From: Scleromitrula shiraiana
Lineage: Eukaryota > Ascomycota > Leotiomycetes > Helotiales > Sclerotiniaceae
Direction of reading: 5' to 3'
Assembly (NCBI GenBank): GCA_028455995.1
Contig: JABELC010000001.1
Location: 3,460,501 to 3,524,500 of the forward strand
DNA: 64,000 nt
How positions within the stretch are numbered: the stretch's first letter is position 1; each line of letters starts with the position of its first letter. The notes below the pieces were generated by a model. The model was not told the DNA's origin. It saw only the letters and a program-made list of their open reading frames with translations, and did no database searches. The translations under genes were made by a program, and so were the position numbers. Below are positions 44,895 to 57,688 of this stretch, one piece after another.

Positions 44895-45410
44895 ATTGGT
44901 TCGTTGGATGAGAATGGATGGAGGGAACTACTAGTTGTGGGGGAAAATATATCTTCTTTGGGTATTGGCATATTTGAATAATACATTTTGCTACGAACAA
45001 TAACAGCGAGTTCAGATCAATAGGAGTTAGTTTGTAATTCTTATATATATTTTCCAGATATCTCCGGCGAACAAGCATTCAATTGCATACATGAGTGGAT
45101 GAGAAAAAAAACTCCCTCGAATAGCATATCTAACTTTATCAGAAAATGCATCGAATACGTGAAAACAAAATGTGGTATCTCTTTGGCCGTTGCTCGTGTA
45201 AACTCAACACCTGAAAATCAACTCCCATACAAAAGAAACCCCTCTTCTACAGTGAAATGATAAGGATAAAGTTAACGAAATCCCAAGGCCCATGCCACAA
45301 GAATCTCCTGAGTAGCCAAGCACAGTTCAACGGAATGCCCAAGGTCATATGAAGTTTCCTAGTAACCACAAAATGTTGCTCTAACAATAACCCTTTGGAT
45401 AATATCCAAG
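44895..45410. other. Convergent 3' region, no gene seen
   Basis: Lies between two convergent genes. Short ORFs here carry no motif. Confidence 0.5.
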
Positions 45411-46763
45411 TCATGGCGCATATTGTGGAGGGGGAACGAAATATGAATCGTTAAAATTTGATTGCGGAATGTTATTCGAATGTTGATAACTTTGATCCAC
45501 CAACCCGGTCGGTTGCTGGTAATAATTTTGTTGCTGGTAACCTCCACTATATAGAGCATAATGAACCTGATGTTGACCATCCCAGTCCGGCTCTATCTCT
45601 TCGTCATTCTCCTCTTGTTGTTGTAAGAAATTTGGTACTGTATTTCCCACGTTTTCTTCTTGTCGAGGCGAATGGGATAGACCACTTTCCGTGCTCTCTT
45701 CTCGTTGGGGCAAGTGAAGTGAACCGTTTTGCATTCTTTCAAATACCTTTTGTCGTTCCTCTTGCAATTCGTGTCTTTGTACCTCCAAAATCGCCTTCTT
45801 CTCTTCCATTTCCCCTCTCAACTCTTTTAATCGTTCGTCACTTTTCCTTATTTCCTCTATCAATTTCGACCCAGCCTTCATCACCTGACTTTTCGAGGTA
45901 TGGATTTTATCGTGAAATGCTAAATCCGAGAAAACATTATCAAAGACTACATCGCTCATAAGATTCCCTTGCGCAATATTCATTTGCCCAAGTGGCTCAA
46001 TCAATGGCTGCATTGTCCTTGCTTGAAATAGCATCATCTCAACATGTGAGGCATTTGCTTGTGCTTGTGCAAGTGATGATCTTTCCGCTATATCGGCAAA
46101 TGAGAATCCCCATGCATCCATTGTGGATGCACCCAAGGCATCATCTATATCCTGAATACACCGATTCATGAAAGTTTGTGCTTCTCCCAAAATACCCCGG
46201 GCTTGTGTCTCGGTACTTAATCGTGATTGTACCTCATCAAATCCTTGTTTTGCTTCTGATAACATCCTTTCTTTGATATCTTCGTTTGGAAATTCTGGAG
46301 ATGGTCCCGAAAATATCGAATTGTAAAGCAAATCAAGTTCGGCCTGTGCGGTATTGTTTTCATCCACCACTAATCTCAATTCAGAAGCTTTTTCTTCGGC
46401 ATCTTTTATATTGAGAGTTAATTGCTCGACAGCCCGTTTTACTTTCAATTCATTCTGAATGGCATCCAACCATTCTCTCTCTTCCCTCTCTGCTTTCTCG
46501 GCGAATTTATCTTTCTGACCGGTTAACTTGTACATGAGGCGTTTGACAGTGGAATCCCGATAACGCTCATGCTCATGATGTTCCTTAGCAGTAGTATGAG
46601 TAAGTTCTCGAGCTTTTTTCTCTTCCTGAGAAAGGATAGCTTTCAGAGATGATATATATTCGATCGTGCTTGCGAGATCAGAAGATGCATAATCAGTTCT
46701 GGAAAGAATTTCTTGGAGATGAGTATTTTGTCCGGCGGCTGAAAGAATTTGTTGGGCTGCCAT
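45411..46763 (-). CDS. Coiled-coil protein of unknown function
   Basis: Single-exon 450-aa protein. Most of residues 30–150 and 290–345 form heptad-rich coiled coil (TIEYISSLKAILSQEEKKAR, KLIEEIRKSDERLKELRGEM). The region between (RLSTETQARGILGEAQTFMN, DALGASTMDAWGFSFADIAE) is typical of a group of Pezizomycotina-specific coiled-coil proteins without known function. The C-terminal 90 residues are Gln/Asn/Tyr-rich. No membrane segment. Confidence 0.8.
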   Translation of the reverse strand: MAAQQILSAAGQNTHLQEILSRTDYASSDLASTIEYISSLKAILSQEEKKARELTHTTAKEHHEHERYRDSTVKRLMYKLTGQKDKFAEKAEREEREWLDAIQNELKVKRAVEQLTLNIKDAEEKASELRLVVDENNTAQAELDLLYNSIFSGPSPEFPNEDIKERMLSEAKQGFDEVQSRLSTETQARGILGEAQTFMNRCIQDIDDALGASTMDAWGFSFADIAERSSLAQAQANASHVEMMLFQARTMQPLIEPLGQMNIAQGNLMSDVVFDNVFSDLAFHDKIHTSKSQVMKAGSKLIEEIRKSDERLKELRGEMEEKKAILEVQRHELQEERQKVFERMQNGSLHLPQREESTESGLSHSPRQEENVGNTVPNFLQQQEENDEEIEPDWDGQHQVHYALYSGGYQQQNYYQQPTGLVDQSYQHSNNIPQSNFNDSYFVPPPQYAP

Positions 46764-49268
46764 TATTTGTACGGTGTTTGTTTGTATTAAGCCTTTGAGT
46801 GATGAGTATCGATGAAAGATGTAAATTATATACTAATGGATGTATTTCAGCTTTTCAATATCTTAATACAGCCCCAAAATAATAGAATGACGCAAATTTG
46901 TGAGTAAGATCTGCAACAATCGGGATGATGATGGTTTTTGATTTCAGGCCAAGAAACCACTGAGGCTGTGCTACAGCATCAAAGCCACCTTGGACGAATA
47001 CATTGCGCCTTATTATTGGCTCGAATAAACAAGATGATAGCAAATGAAGTAGACGGACAGATCGTGTATTGCAAATGTAGGCTTTCCATACCTATGCTAG
47101 GTATTCCAAGGCTGTTCTTGGCAACTTTGCGAGGGCGGGAGAAGAATACAACAACAGTAAGGAATTGAGAAGCCTATCGGTATTAAATACAATGACAGAT
47201 TATTCCGCAAACCAAGAACAATTGGTCGAGGTTGATATCGCAGCATATTTCACACCAAAGGAAATGATTCTTATGGTCGAGGTATTCCTATACCCGTATC
47301 CAAATGAGTTTGTTGTTGTCGGACCAATTTGTCAAGGCTACTCGAGTAGGCTGTGGTAGCGACCTTGGCAAACAATGAGCCTAATCTTTCGGTAAATTTC
47401 GTTTTACTATACTACCAGCTAGAGTTTACGCATATAAATTTCTATCGTCCATATTAGTCCAAGTGACTATTGGAACAGATTTAACAGAACAGGAAGAAAC
47501 TGTTTATGGAAGTATGCATACGAGAGGTTGGTTTTCCTAAAGCCGCAGTTCCACACGAAATTTTACAGTTCTACGAAATTTCAGCGCAAGAAACATATGT
47601 TCAGGGTGATCGCTATTCATGTAGGAATATCACATTGCTTCGGCGTCCTAAGTTTCTCAAAGCTCTTAGTATGACTTTTCTGAAGTCAAAGTTGTCGAAA
47701 TACCTGGCATGTCAATCTGTTTGGATTGCTCCCTCGCTCAAGTCATACGGCTTGAATACGAAATTTATAAGTTGTAATTTATATTATCTACATTTATCAA
47801 TCCAAAAGATTTTGATTTTTAATAAATAAATATCAATTAAGTTAGTATTTGAATTAATATAATATAATATAATAAGATAGTAATTATTTTAAATATATTG
47901 ATTGATCAAACATCTCCAGTGGAGAACTTCAGCCTAGATCGCTTTAACACCTTTCAAAGTCACAGGCTCATTGTTTTGTTAATAAAGGCATTGCCAACAG
48001 CATTTGCAGAGTGCTCATTGGATATTAAAGGGGCTGAAGATGACAATGAAGGATGGATCAAGAGTAGTAATAGTAGTGAAACATTACTTGTAAGTATCCT
48101 GGCTACTATATCATATGAATAATAACTGACGAATTGATAGGGTCCCCTCTCACAGTCCAATCTCAATCTTTTCATGGAGGTATGGAAAATTCCATTCTGA
48201 CAAGAAGACTGAGAGTAGTGACAGCAGTGGAAGGAAGTAGTGAGAGTAGTGAGACTCTAAGGAGATGGATGGGTGTGGAGGAAGCAGTTGATGGACTTGG
48301 TTGATATTACCCTCATTCATGTACATAGATAGTACTTAAGGAACCCATCTCCCGCATCAGAATCTTGCTTCATCAATCCAATCTCTCTCCCCCCCCTCTC
48401 TCTCTCATATCCGACCAATCAATCATTCACGGACAAGAAACTTCAGTGTTTCGAACGAACATGCTAATCTTCCAGCGCCAATTGATACAAAGAGCAAACG
48501 CTTTGCGAGACCTCCTGCAGACTTTACTATGATGCCTCGTTGGATGACTACTAGTACTGGTGATAGCAAAACAGGTGATATTTCCTTCTGGAATTATTCG
48601 CCCAAGCATGAGCACAATCAGCATGAATTCTTAAAAAATAATCAAATATAAAAAGATCTTTAGAAAACTTTTCAATTAATTCAAGTTAAAAAAATATCGA
48701 CTGAAGCTTTATTAATTTTTATTTATTTATTTTTTTTTTTTAAAAAAAAAAACTAAAAATATAAATTAATTTAGCCGTTGCACACATATCAGAACACCAT
48801 CTTTTTGTTGAAATAATCGAGAAATTCTCTTTTGCCAATACGGTGATTTATTATTGTGAGTATATATATACTTCACCGAGACAAAATCATTATATCTGCA
48901 TCTATATCTACACGAGATGTCTATCATGGGTATATTAAATATCAACTCCCAACTCTAATAATGCAACCTAGAACGCCGATCCCATCCATACCGAACCACT
49001 GGCTGGTTTTCCTGTTGTCCTCTCTTTCTACTATCCTTTATGTTCGTCCCATCCGTCTCCTTTCCTTTCCTTTCCTTTCCTTTCCTTCCTCATACTAAAT
49101 GCAATGCTCATTACATATATTAATGCTCATGCTAATGCTCATGCCATATAACGCCAAAAACACCAGTCCCATATCACAATACCACGATCTAATGAATAAC
49201 AAAGATAAACGAAAACAAAAAAGATAAACCATATCGTATGTATTTATGGCGTGTGGGATATATTAATT
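46764..49268. other. 2.5 kb AT-rich gap, no intact gene
   Basis: Very AT-rich pockets at 47760–47900 and 48620–48780, including a T12–A12 palindromic run at 48731–48754. Short ORFs such as 47192–47359 and 47506–47829 (plus) show protein-like stretches but no family. They may be decayed gene pieces. CCTTT repeats lie at 49063–49087. Confidence 0.6.
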
Positions 49269-51364
49269 CTAAGGTAATTTCATAAACACATCAAGTAGAA
49301 GTGGATAATTGGGTGTTCCCAAGCCGGTAACTGGATCCCACTATTTTGATGACATTTGTTAGTTAAATTCTCATGCATCAAACACAACATAACAATCAAG
49401 GAAGAAAAGCAAGCAGAGAAGCGAAATAAAATAAAAAATAAAAATAAAATAAAAAATAAACTCACCCCAGTAACGGCACTAAACCCCTTAGTCCCACACC
49501 CCTTATTCCCCCCCGTAACAATATCATTCATAGCCTCCTGATTAGCATAAAGCACCGGATTCACAAACCCAACACTACTCTTCCCGACGGCCGCCCTCTC
49601 CTCATTAATCAGATTCAGTATGCTCGCAAAAACCGGACAGGACGCGCTCGTCCCAAACGTAAGACTAAGCTTGCCATTCACAGCCGTCACGTAATTCACG
49701 CCATTCGCGCTCACATCCGGATACCCGCGCACAGCCTGCGAGTTGTTGAATTGTTTGGCTGTGTAGGCTGGGGCAAAGTGGTCGAAATACGTCTCCATGG
49801 CGGCTTTTTGGTAAGGAGGCAGGGGGAAGACGTTGCTGAAGCCGCCGCCGGAGAAGATGACGGTTTCGGAGGCGGATTCCCGGGAGTTCACGGTGCCTCC
49901 TTTGGGGATTTGCGTCGCGCCCACGGAGGTTACGTAGGGACATGTGCTGGGGAAACTGGGGGCGAATGTTCCGCCTCCGCTGCCGGCTGTGTGGATGTTA
50001 CATCGGCCTCCGTTTCCTGCGACGCCGGAATCGCCGCTCGAGTAGAGGATCGAGACGCCTTGGAGTCCAAGTTTCATGTATTCGTTGCATTGACGCATTT
50101 CGTATTTCGCGCCGAGATCGCCTTCGTTGGTTGAGTACGATGTGCTGATTACTTTTGTGGATTCGAAGAATCCGCATTGCAGATCGCTTGTGAATCTATC
50201 TGGGTTTGGATCGGGATATTGACCATCTACATTGGGATCATTGGAACCGCCTTCGTCGGCCGTACAGTACGAAGCATCAATTGCGTCGAGGAAACTATCA
50301 AAAGAACCTCTTTCTGCAAGACTCCCAACTTGGAAGACGGCTACTTTTTGGGGGTTTACGAGGGCCATGGAAAACTCGAGATCGAGTGCCGACTCGCCGT
50401 CGAGGTCAAATGATCGGTCCTTTTGTTGCACGACTGCTCCATCGATGAGATATACATACGGCTCCGTCTGTTTCTGATTGGGTTGGAATTTTTTAAACCA
50501 CATATCCAGATCCTTTTGAAGAAATGCTTGGGGCGTGTATTCTACGACTCCGAGGGTGAGATTAGGCGCGGCTTTGCTTCCGGGTGGGAAATTATACAGA
50601 GTTTGCAAACAAGCGGGCGTGATCATTGTGTTGCAGTTGCCGACCGCCGTGTGGGCGTCGGTTACTTCGGCTCCTTGTTTGGGATTTGATGCGTCATCGG
50701 CTGCACCGAGGATTCCATAGGGTTCTATACTATCATCGCGTTTGTCGACGCGTTCATTGAAGGCTTTAAGAGGAGCAGGTAAATCCTCATGTTCTGTTCT
50801 ACGAGTGATTCCGATTCTTTTGTCGAAATGAACGGTTGGGGTGACGATGTCGATGTGTTCGGTAAGATGGGATGGTATACTGTATTCATGACATGCAATA
50901 TGTTTGTGGCCTTGTTCATGTTGATATAAATGATATTCTGTTTTGAGAAGACTTTCTGCTTCAGCAGCGGTGGCGTTAAATGTCATCCAAGTATTTCCTT
51001 TGGACATCTTGACTCTCAACGGATCGATTCCAGATTCAGATAACCATGCTCTAACCACATCCATCGTTTCTTGCGAAGGGGAAAACATCGCCGCTACTTT
51101 CTCAGGACTCCAATGCTGACCATATAATTTCGATTCGGGATGCGATATCTCATTGATAAATTCCTCGGCCCGATGTAAATTTTGTTGCGTTAATCCAATG
51201 CTAACTGGGAAAGTGGCTGCGGGGTGGAGACGGGAATATCGAGACCACTTTTCTGGTGGTGCCGATCGACGTTCGTGAACAACATGACTATATGTCGATG
51301 ATGAAATTGGCGATGCAGAAACCGCTAGGGTAGCAAAGAACAGCACAAGCTCGTAAATCCTCAT
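49269..51364 (-). CDS. Sedolisin-family tripeptidyl peptidase (S53)
   Basis: Predicted 656-aa secreted protease. Minus exons 51364–49466 and 49340–49269 (1971 nt, in frame), with a 125-nt intron near the 3' end. A signal peptide (MRIYELVLFFATLAVSASP) precedes a propeptide of the Pro-kumamolisin type (residues 30–190: LTQQNLHRAEEFINEISHPE, YGQHWSPEKVAAMFSPS). The mature enzyme holds the catalytic Glu and Asp in DGESALDLEFSM, the oxyanion Asp in LYSSGDSGVAGNGG, and the nucleophile in FGTSASCPVFASILN. The C-terminal calcium site is NDIVTGGNKGCGTKGFSAVT followed by WDPVTGLGTPNYP. The small last exon restores the calcium-site end that the longer ORF lacks. It is expected to remove tripeptides from protein N-termini at acid pH outside the cell. 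Confidence 0.95.
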
Positions 51365-52410
51365 AATGTCCCTCCAGATGCTAAGCTTTGAGCATCTACT
51401 TTTTTCAAGAAATGGGTATTTAGAAAAGGGATAACAATCATAAGTATATTACATTCATGATACTAAGAAATCGTACTGTATGAAACTAATTCTCTGCACT
51501 GGCCATATTTGCGAGACGGGAATATATGGAGGAAGGGAACTTTATGATAATTAATTCGGAAGAAAGTGTTCCCATTATAGATTTATCATCTTGGAGTTCA
51601 TGCCCTATTTAGGGTATTTGAAGTGAATACGGACAGGCCATCCAACAAGTCCCCAATATTTAAATGGGGGAAATCCCGGCGTTTCTGATGTTGAAATTTT
51701 GAGGCGATGTATTGGCGTATGCAATGAAAGAGGACATAATTGAGGTTCATGAGTATGTGTATATCGTATGAATCCGTCAGGATGGGGCTGAGTCTAAGCC
51801 TTGTAAAATTCAGAGCACTCTTCCTTATCATTCATACAAACACCTGAAAGATGGTGGAGGATATTGGCAAACCCTATCACTACGACAGTTTGAACTTTTT
51901 GACCATATTGAAAGATAGAATTCATTCATATCATCACCATGAAAAGAGGTAATTTCAAAATAGTAGATACCTGAAAAACCAAGAAGTTATGATAAAAAGG
52001 AACCCAATCAGGAATGTAAGATATTCGATTCGCGGCTATCTAATTCGGATCTATCAAGACCCATGATATCTAATACGTTATTGGTTTCCAACCGTTCTAT
52101 AACTCATGATATACCCTAGTTTATCATGGTTTGGGCGGTAAAGCGCTTCAGATATGGACCCGAAGTCAACATTATAACCGCGCGTAACACAGCAAGGATT
52201 TATCTAAAATGGTTGACAGCCTCGAATAGAGGCGCAGATGAATTCTGATCCGAGTATTATCAACCAACAATTGAGATATCTTGACGCGGTGAGGTGGTTC
52301 GAGGTCTGTGGGCCTTGATTCTGCAAATAAAATTCTTGTATGTTTTTAACATTGACCCGAATACAAAACCAAAATGTACCGAATGAATGTTGAAACCAAG
52401 AAATTCTAGT
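51365..52410. other. Intergenic, no gene seen
   Basis: Contains the protease promoter and the IPI3 3' UTR. AT-rich, with no repeat array and no ORF bearing a motif. Confidence 0.55.
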
Positions 52411-53886
52411 TCAAACACCACCAGTTTTCATTTTTGAATATTTCTCAAAAGTTTTCTTTTGTAGAGCACGTTGCTCATTAATAACTTTCCATAACTCTTG
52501 ATTTTCTTTTCGTAACTTTTCTTCCTCACTAGAAGAAGATGCTGACGAGGAAGAAGGTGCTGATATAGAAGTTAAACTTGTAGGCGCCGATTGAATAATA
52601 TCTTTAATTGCTCTATCAAGCATTCCTTCTGGAAATCCTTGGAACTCTAGGGCTTGATCGAATATTGTTGATCCTTTGGTACCGCTCAATTGGGTTGTAA
52701 AAGTATAATTTCCTTGGCCAAGTTTTGGCTTCATAACATTTTGTGGCTTGGTATTTGACATCTTTGGAAATGGAGATTGCATGATGATATTGGTTACAGG
52801 GGAATTCAAATCTATGAGCTCTACCAAGAAAGCACGTCGACCTGTATCCCATTCTGCAATCTTTCCAGAACCATGTCCCGAAAATAAAGTGGTTCCATCA
52901 TAACTCAGCCCTAAGCAATGTACAGCGCCAATATCTGTTGGTGCTGTCCATGCAGGTACAGTGATTTGCACTGGGGTATTTTGTAGACGATGGTCATACA
53001 AAGGGTGTAACGTTGAATTTGATTGAATAAGTTCAATCATTTGTAATGAACCATCTTCAAATCCAACATAAACCGCTCTATCGCATGGATCTAAAGTCAT
53101 ACATAATGGTGTTGATGGTAGTAATAATGTTCGTAATAAATCTCCGGTATGATAATTCCAAACGATAATGGAATTATCCTTACTAGCAGATATACAAATA
53201 TTTGTGGTACTGGTACTGTGTCCCATTATGATAGAAGTTATTGAGGCTCTATGATTTGATAAGGTTCGAATAGGTTCATGTGGTTCATTTGTTGTATTCA
53301 GAGATAGTAATTGAGGTATCGACCAAACGTGGATATTGGAATCTTCGGAACCCGTAACTAAATGAGTCGATGTTGCAGCAAGACATGAAACTGGTTGTAA
53401 ATGTGCCGCTGATGTTGATACTTGTCTACCGGTACACACCTAAATTCGGAAATTAATATAATAATACAAATAATACAAATAATAGAAATAATACAAGAAT
53501 AACGCAATAAAAAGCCATTTTTCGTAAGCTGCAGAACATAAACTTACCTCCCATAATATGATTCGACCTTCAATTGTACCCAATACCAAGACACCATCGC
53601 CGACCAATATCAATGTATGCAATCTTTCGGGAAAGGAAATTAAAGCTTCTTGATTTCCGCGTTCTCTTGAATAAACATGAACGATAGCCTTATCAGATTG
53701 TGCCGCAAATATATGAGTTGAATTTGCAGCGAGTGCATTTGGGGACGTTGAACTTTTTTTGAAAGTAGATTTGATCGAATGACTTGGATGTAAAGTATGT
53801 TGATAAATTCCTACATCTTTGGCAATTGCAGTATTGGCAGATCTTGGTTGAGCTTTTATTGAGGTGATGAATTCTTCAGATAGCAT
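52411..53886 (-). CDS. IPI3: Pre-rRNA-processing protein IPI3 (WD40)
   Basis: Predicted 455-aa protein, minus exons 53886–53548 and 53439–52411 (1368 nt, in frame; 108-nt intron GTAAGT…TTTAG). MLSEEFITSIKA is the usual start. WD40-type blades are visible: TIEGRIILWEVCTGRQ, HLVTGSEDSNIHVWSIP, ISASKDNSIIVWNYHTGD and LGLSYDGTTLFSGHGSGKIA. It ends with a short coiled coil (EEEKLRKENQELWKVINEQ). IPI3 is part of the Rix1 complex (with Rix1 and Ipi1) that processes ITS2 and remodels pre-60S particles in the nucleus. Five GGTTCGT heptamers lie 55 bp upstream of the start. Confidence 0.92.
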
Positions 53887-53940
53887 GATTGCGGTAGGAG
53901 AGTTGTAGTAGGTGAGATGAATGGATGGGTAAGCTGTAGA

Positions 53941-53975
53941 GGTTCGTGGTTCGTGGTTCGTGGTTCGTGGTTCAA
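53941..53975 (+). repeat. GGTTCGT heptamer array
   Basis: Four exact copies and one near copy (GGTTCAA) in direct tandem, in the IPI3 promoter. Confidence 0.9.
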
Positions 53976-54304
53976 GGTCGAGGTTGACAACAAGGCTGTT
54001 GAAACCAGACAGACTTCCTATTAGACAATAAATTGATTATGAATATCAGATTTAGGATATATGAATAATGATCAGCGGTTTAAATTTCGATATATCGGGA
54101 TAAAATTGCAGAAATTCGTTTTCTTTAGAGTAAAATATCAGACGGGAAAGTTTGTGAGTGATATCCTATTCGTATTGTTTTAGAATTGAATGAGATATAT
54201 TGAGTAGTGGAATTAAATCCCGTCCGTATATATTGAAACTTTTCTATAGATCAATATTCCAATCTTCTTCTATTGCAGGTTGCGGACCACGAATACCGTC
54301 TTCT

Positions 54305-54319
54305 GGGGGGGGGGGGGGG
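54305..54319 (+). repeat. Poly-G tract (15 G)
   Basis: Fifteen consecutive G. A run of 22 A follows about 100 bp later (54423–54444). Both are prone to sequencing length errors. Confidence 0.85.
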
Positions 54320-55167
54320 TCGTTGTACCTTGTGGTGGTGAACTTTATTTGGATTGGTATAGTTGCCGTCTATCTATCAAAAAAAAGCAAACGACAAGGT
54401 AAAATTAATTTTTTGTCCCGAGAAAAAAAAAAAAAAAAAAAAAAGATTATTTGATGATGTTCCACCGGTATAATATTGAAATTTCATCCGATATGCATTA
54501 AATCTGTATTAGGAATTATGAAATCTTTTTAACCTAATGAAAGGATTATGAACGTAATTATGTACGGAATTATGTACCATTTATAACGGGATAAAATTGA
54601 AATTAATTGTATAAAATTATGAATAATATTTATGAATAATATTTATGAAATTGTAAATTGTAATCTCTCTAAAATCTGGAGATAAATAAGACCTGAAGAT
54701 CTCAAAATAGATCTCGCATTATTCAAACCCTGGAGGAGGTTATTAGCACTGTTTCTTTTTTCAATTCACGATCGGCTGTGATCTATTAACTTTTAACGCA
54801 TCGATTTATTAACAAGGTCAAGTTCTTCCCCGCGGGGTTTCCAACTTGGAGGTATAGATATAGAGATATAGAGATATATAGGTATAGACGTATAGACGTG
54901 TAGACGTATATATAGGTATAGAGGAGAACACCCACCACCTGCACCTAAGCAAGCACAAGTATCAAAGAGATCGAAGCTTCTAATTGATTCATTCGACATC
55001 TCTGTTCCATTTTCTTTAATGCGATTGGTTTATTCAACCAAAAATATGAAACTATTCAAAAAAGAAAAAATACCCAATTCATTATCCACTCTGATACCCG
55101 ATACTTTCCTCTCCTTTCCTCCCTCTACTTTACAAATATCTCCTCACCTCATCTCACCATCCTTTCT

Positions 55168-55490
55168 CTCCTCTCGTCTCCTCTCGTCTCCTCTCGTCTC
55201 CTCTCGTCTCTCCTCGTCTCGGGCTTTTCGGTACATTCGGTACTCTTCATCTCTACTATATACAAATCCAAGTAAATAAATTCTAGGTAACAGTTTTACA
55301 GGGACCTCGTAGAAGGAATGAGGTTAGAACAGGTATAACAAGTACCTAGCTTGGGACCATACAGCACACACCAACACCCAACCAACCAACCAACTGTACC
55401 TTACCTACCTTACCTACCTTATCTTACCTTACCTTGCTTTACCTTGCCTTGCCTTGCCTTACCTTGCCTTGCCTTGCCTTACTACTACTC
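55168..55490 (+). repeat. CTCCTCTCGT and CCTTR short tandem arrays
   Basis: A decamer array of about five units lies at 55168–55220. A pentamer array of CCTTA, CCTTG and variants lies at 55395–55490. Both are pyrimidine-rich on the plus strand. Confidence 0.8.
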
Positions 55491-57688
55491 TCCGTATACC
55501 AGTAATCTATACCTTGTATCAATACCACCAAGCTCTCGCCGCCAATTTGAAAGCTCAGGCCAATTCGTTCACACCAAAAATCTCCAAATCCAGCGTAGCT
55601 TTGTCGTTCATTATAAAGTCATATAAGTGGGAAAATGCTCGGGTACCTGTCGTACCTGTTACATGTAAACATTATAAAATGGTGGTAGAAGCTTCAAGAA
55701 AACTGTGAAAGTGGATAAAAAGGTGGATACTATATATGAACAGTACACCATATGGTACTTCGTACATCTCTATCTTGATCCGAGTTTCATCAAATAGATC
55801 ATTTTGGGATCTTTTAGATACTTCATTTCAATCTATGATGTAATCTTCGGTACCTCCGTCCGTTACAATCTTAAAAGCCTAGTGGTGATCTGTGTTTGAA
55901 TATCGTTCAAAATGTCTAGAACTTCTTCGCTTGTGTACCAATTATTCTTCGTACCCCGTTAAACAGTTGAAACTTCTTTTTTTCATCATCACCGTGTGAG
56001 ATTGTCAGCGTGTCTCCTATCAATACTTTTTTAATTCGTCATTTGTACTCATCTATACCATACCATACCATTCATTCAATCATCTTCGTTGTATCTCCAT
56101 ATTTCCTGTCGCTTTCGTCTAATTTGTACTTCGTAGTACATACCGTAGTTTAGTTCATTAGTCACCTAGGTACATTATCTATATGTATTCGATATAATTA
56201 TATATCATCTACTTATTACTGTGTACATAACTGTACATAAATCTACGGCATTATACTCCTCCGTACATGTATACTTACCCAGCATTCAAAAACTCGGGGA
56301 TTTCAATTTAGAAACTATTCAGCGAGAGTTCGATAAAGTAGTCGTCCCCCAGTAGACAATAATGATTTCGGGCTTTACAAGGATCTCACAGGGCTAGAAT
56401 GATCATGTTAATACATGAGGCTGAGATGGCTTTTTTAGATGAACCAGCTGTAAAGAAGCAAAATAGACGATCTTCAGGGCCCCCAGGTCTCTTTTCCCTT
56501 TCTCTTTCCCCTAGTAAAAAAATCATTCTTCTATGCAGTACAAGGTTGTTCTATAGCTTAAGCGAACATATGGGTAAAGCTTTCTTTTCTTTTTTCTTTT
56601 TTCTATTTTCTATTTTCTTTCCTTCAACTTATTTTCCGCTTTTTCCCTTTTCTCCTTCAATTTCCCCATATTTACATCTATTATCCAATCGCTTTGAATT
56701 TATTCATATTGATCTCATATTGATCTCATGTTGATCCCATGTTGATCCTATGTTGATCCCATGTTAGATCCTCTTTTATGCCCTAGATAAATTTTGAAGC
56801 TTTTTCTCCACCACATCTCATAATCTTGTCCATCAAATTGACATCATCCCATTCATTTGGTATATTCTGCCTAAATCGTACCTGCAGATATATCTTCTAT
56901 TTGTGGTGGTGTGGTGTGATGGTGTGCCAGGGGGTTTTAATGATTCATGGTAAACATGGGGTCATCGTTCAAAACACCATCCACTACAGTACATACAATG
57001 ATAGCAAGGGGAGCAAAATTGTATGTAAACATTTGGAATGATTCGGTATAGCCCGTACTAGCCCGTACCGCTATCGTACCCGTCTACATGTTTACTTACT
57101 ACGAATGAACGAATGAGGAATCGGAACAAGAGAATGAGAATTTTCCGGCTACGGCCACGTATGAAAAGAAATGTATGAATGCCCGATATATATGCCGCCT
57201 CAAAAATCTCCAATCTCATCACCATATTCTATTCCATACATTTTTGACTCCCCCAGACAAATCAAAATAATGTAACAATTTTTTGATACAATGCAATGCC
57301 CAGTGGCTGAAAAATGGCTTATCACGGTACACGACATAGTCTTTTCTTTATTTTTGCCATGCGTTTACCTTATTCTCGGGCTCCAAGCGGGTGTACGAAA
57401 TTACCCTGGTACTGTTACCCATTGTAAATCTCCTGCAGCAACCATGGAAAGATGTGGTCATGAGGGCCCCTGTTCATGTTGCCTTGCTTTGTTTTCATAT
57501 ACATGGGTAGATAAGAATCCGTCATCTTTTTTATAAACACTGCCGCTGCCCTTTTCTTACATATATATACTTTTCATCATAACCTTCATCTTTTATATAT
57601 CTTCTATATAAGACAAGTTGATTCCTTTTCTCCGAAACAAACACAAACTATCAACTTTTATCTTCAAGACAATATAACTTCCACCAAA

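Larger units (their letters stand above)
53887..57688. other. 3.8 kb gene-free, repeat-rich interval
   Basis: No gene seen. Holds GGTTCGT heptamers (53941–53975), a G15 run (54305–54319), an A22 run (54423–54444), TATAGA-type repeats (54850–54925), CTCCTCTCGT decamers (55168–55220), CCTTA/CCTTG pentamers (55395–55490), and ATGTTGATCC-type repeats (56706–56765). The last 120 bp are A/C/T-rich and form the leader of the next gene. Confidence 0.75.

Noticed and set aside
49751..50720. Several plus-strand ORFs of 61–127 codons
   Set aside because: Antisense to the S53 protease, whose catalytic motifs and signal peptide are on the minus strand.
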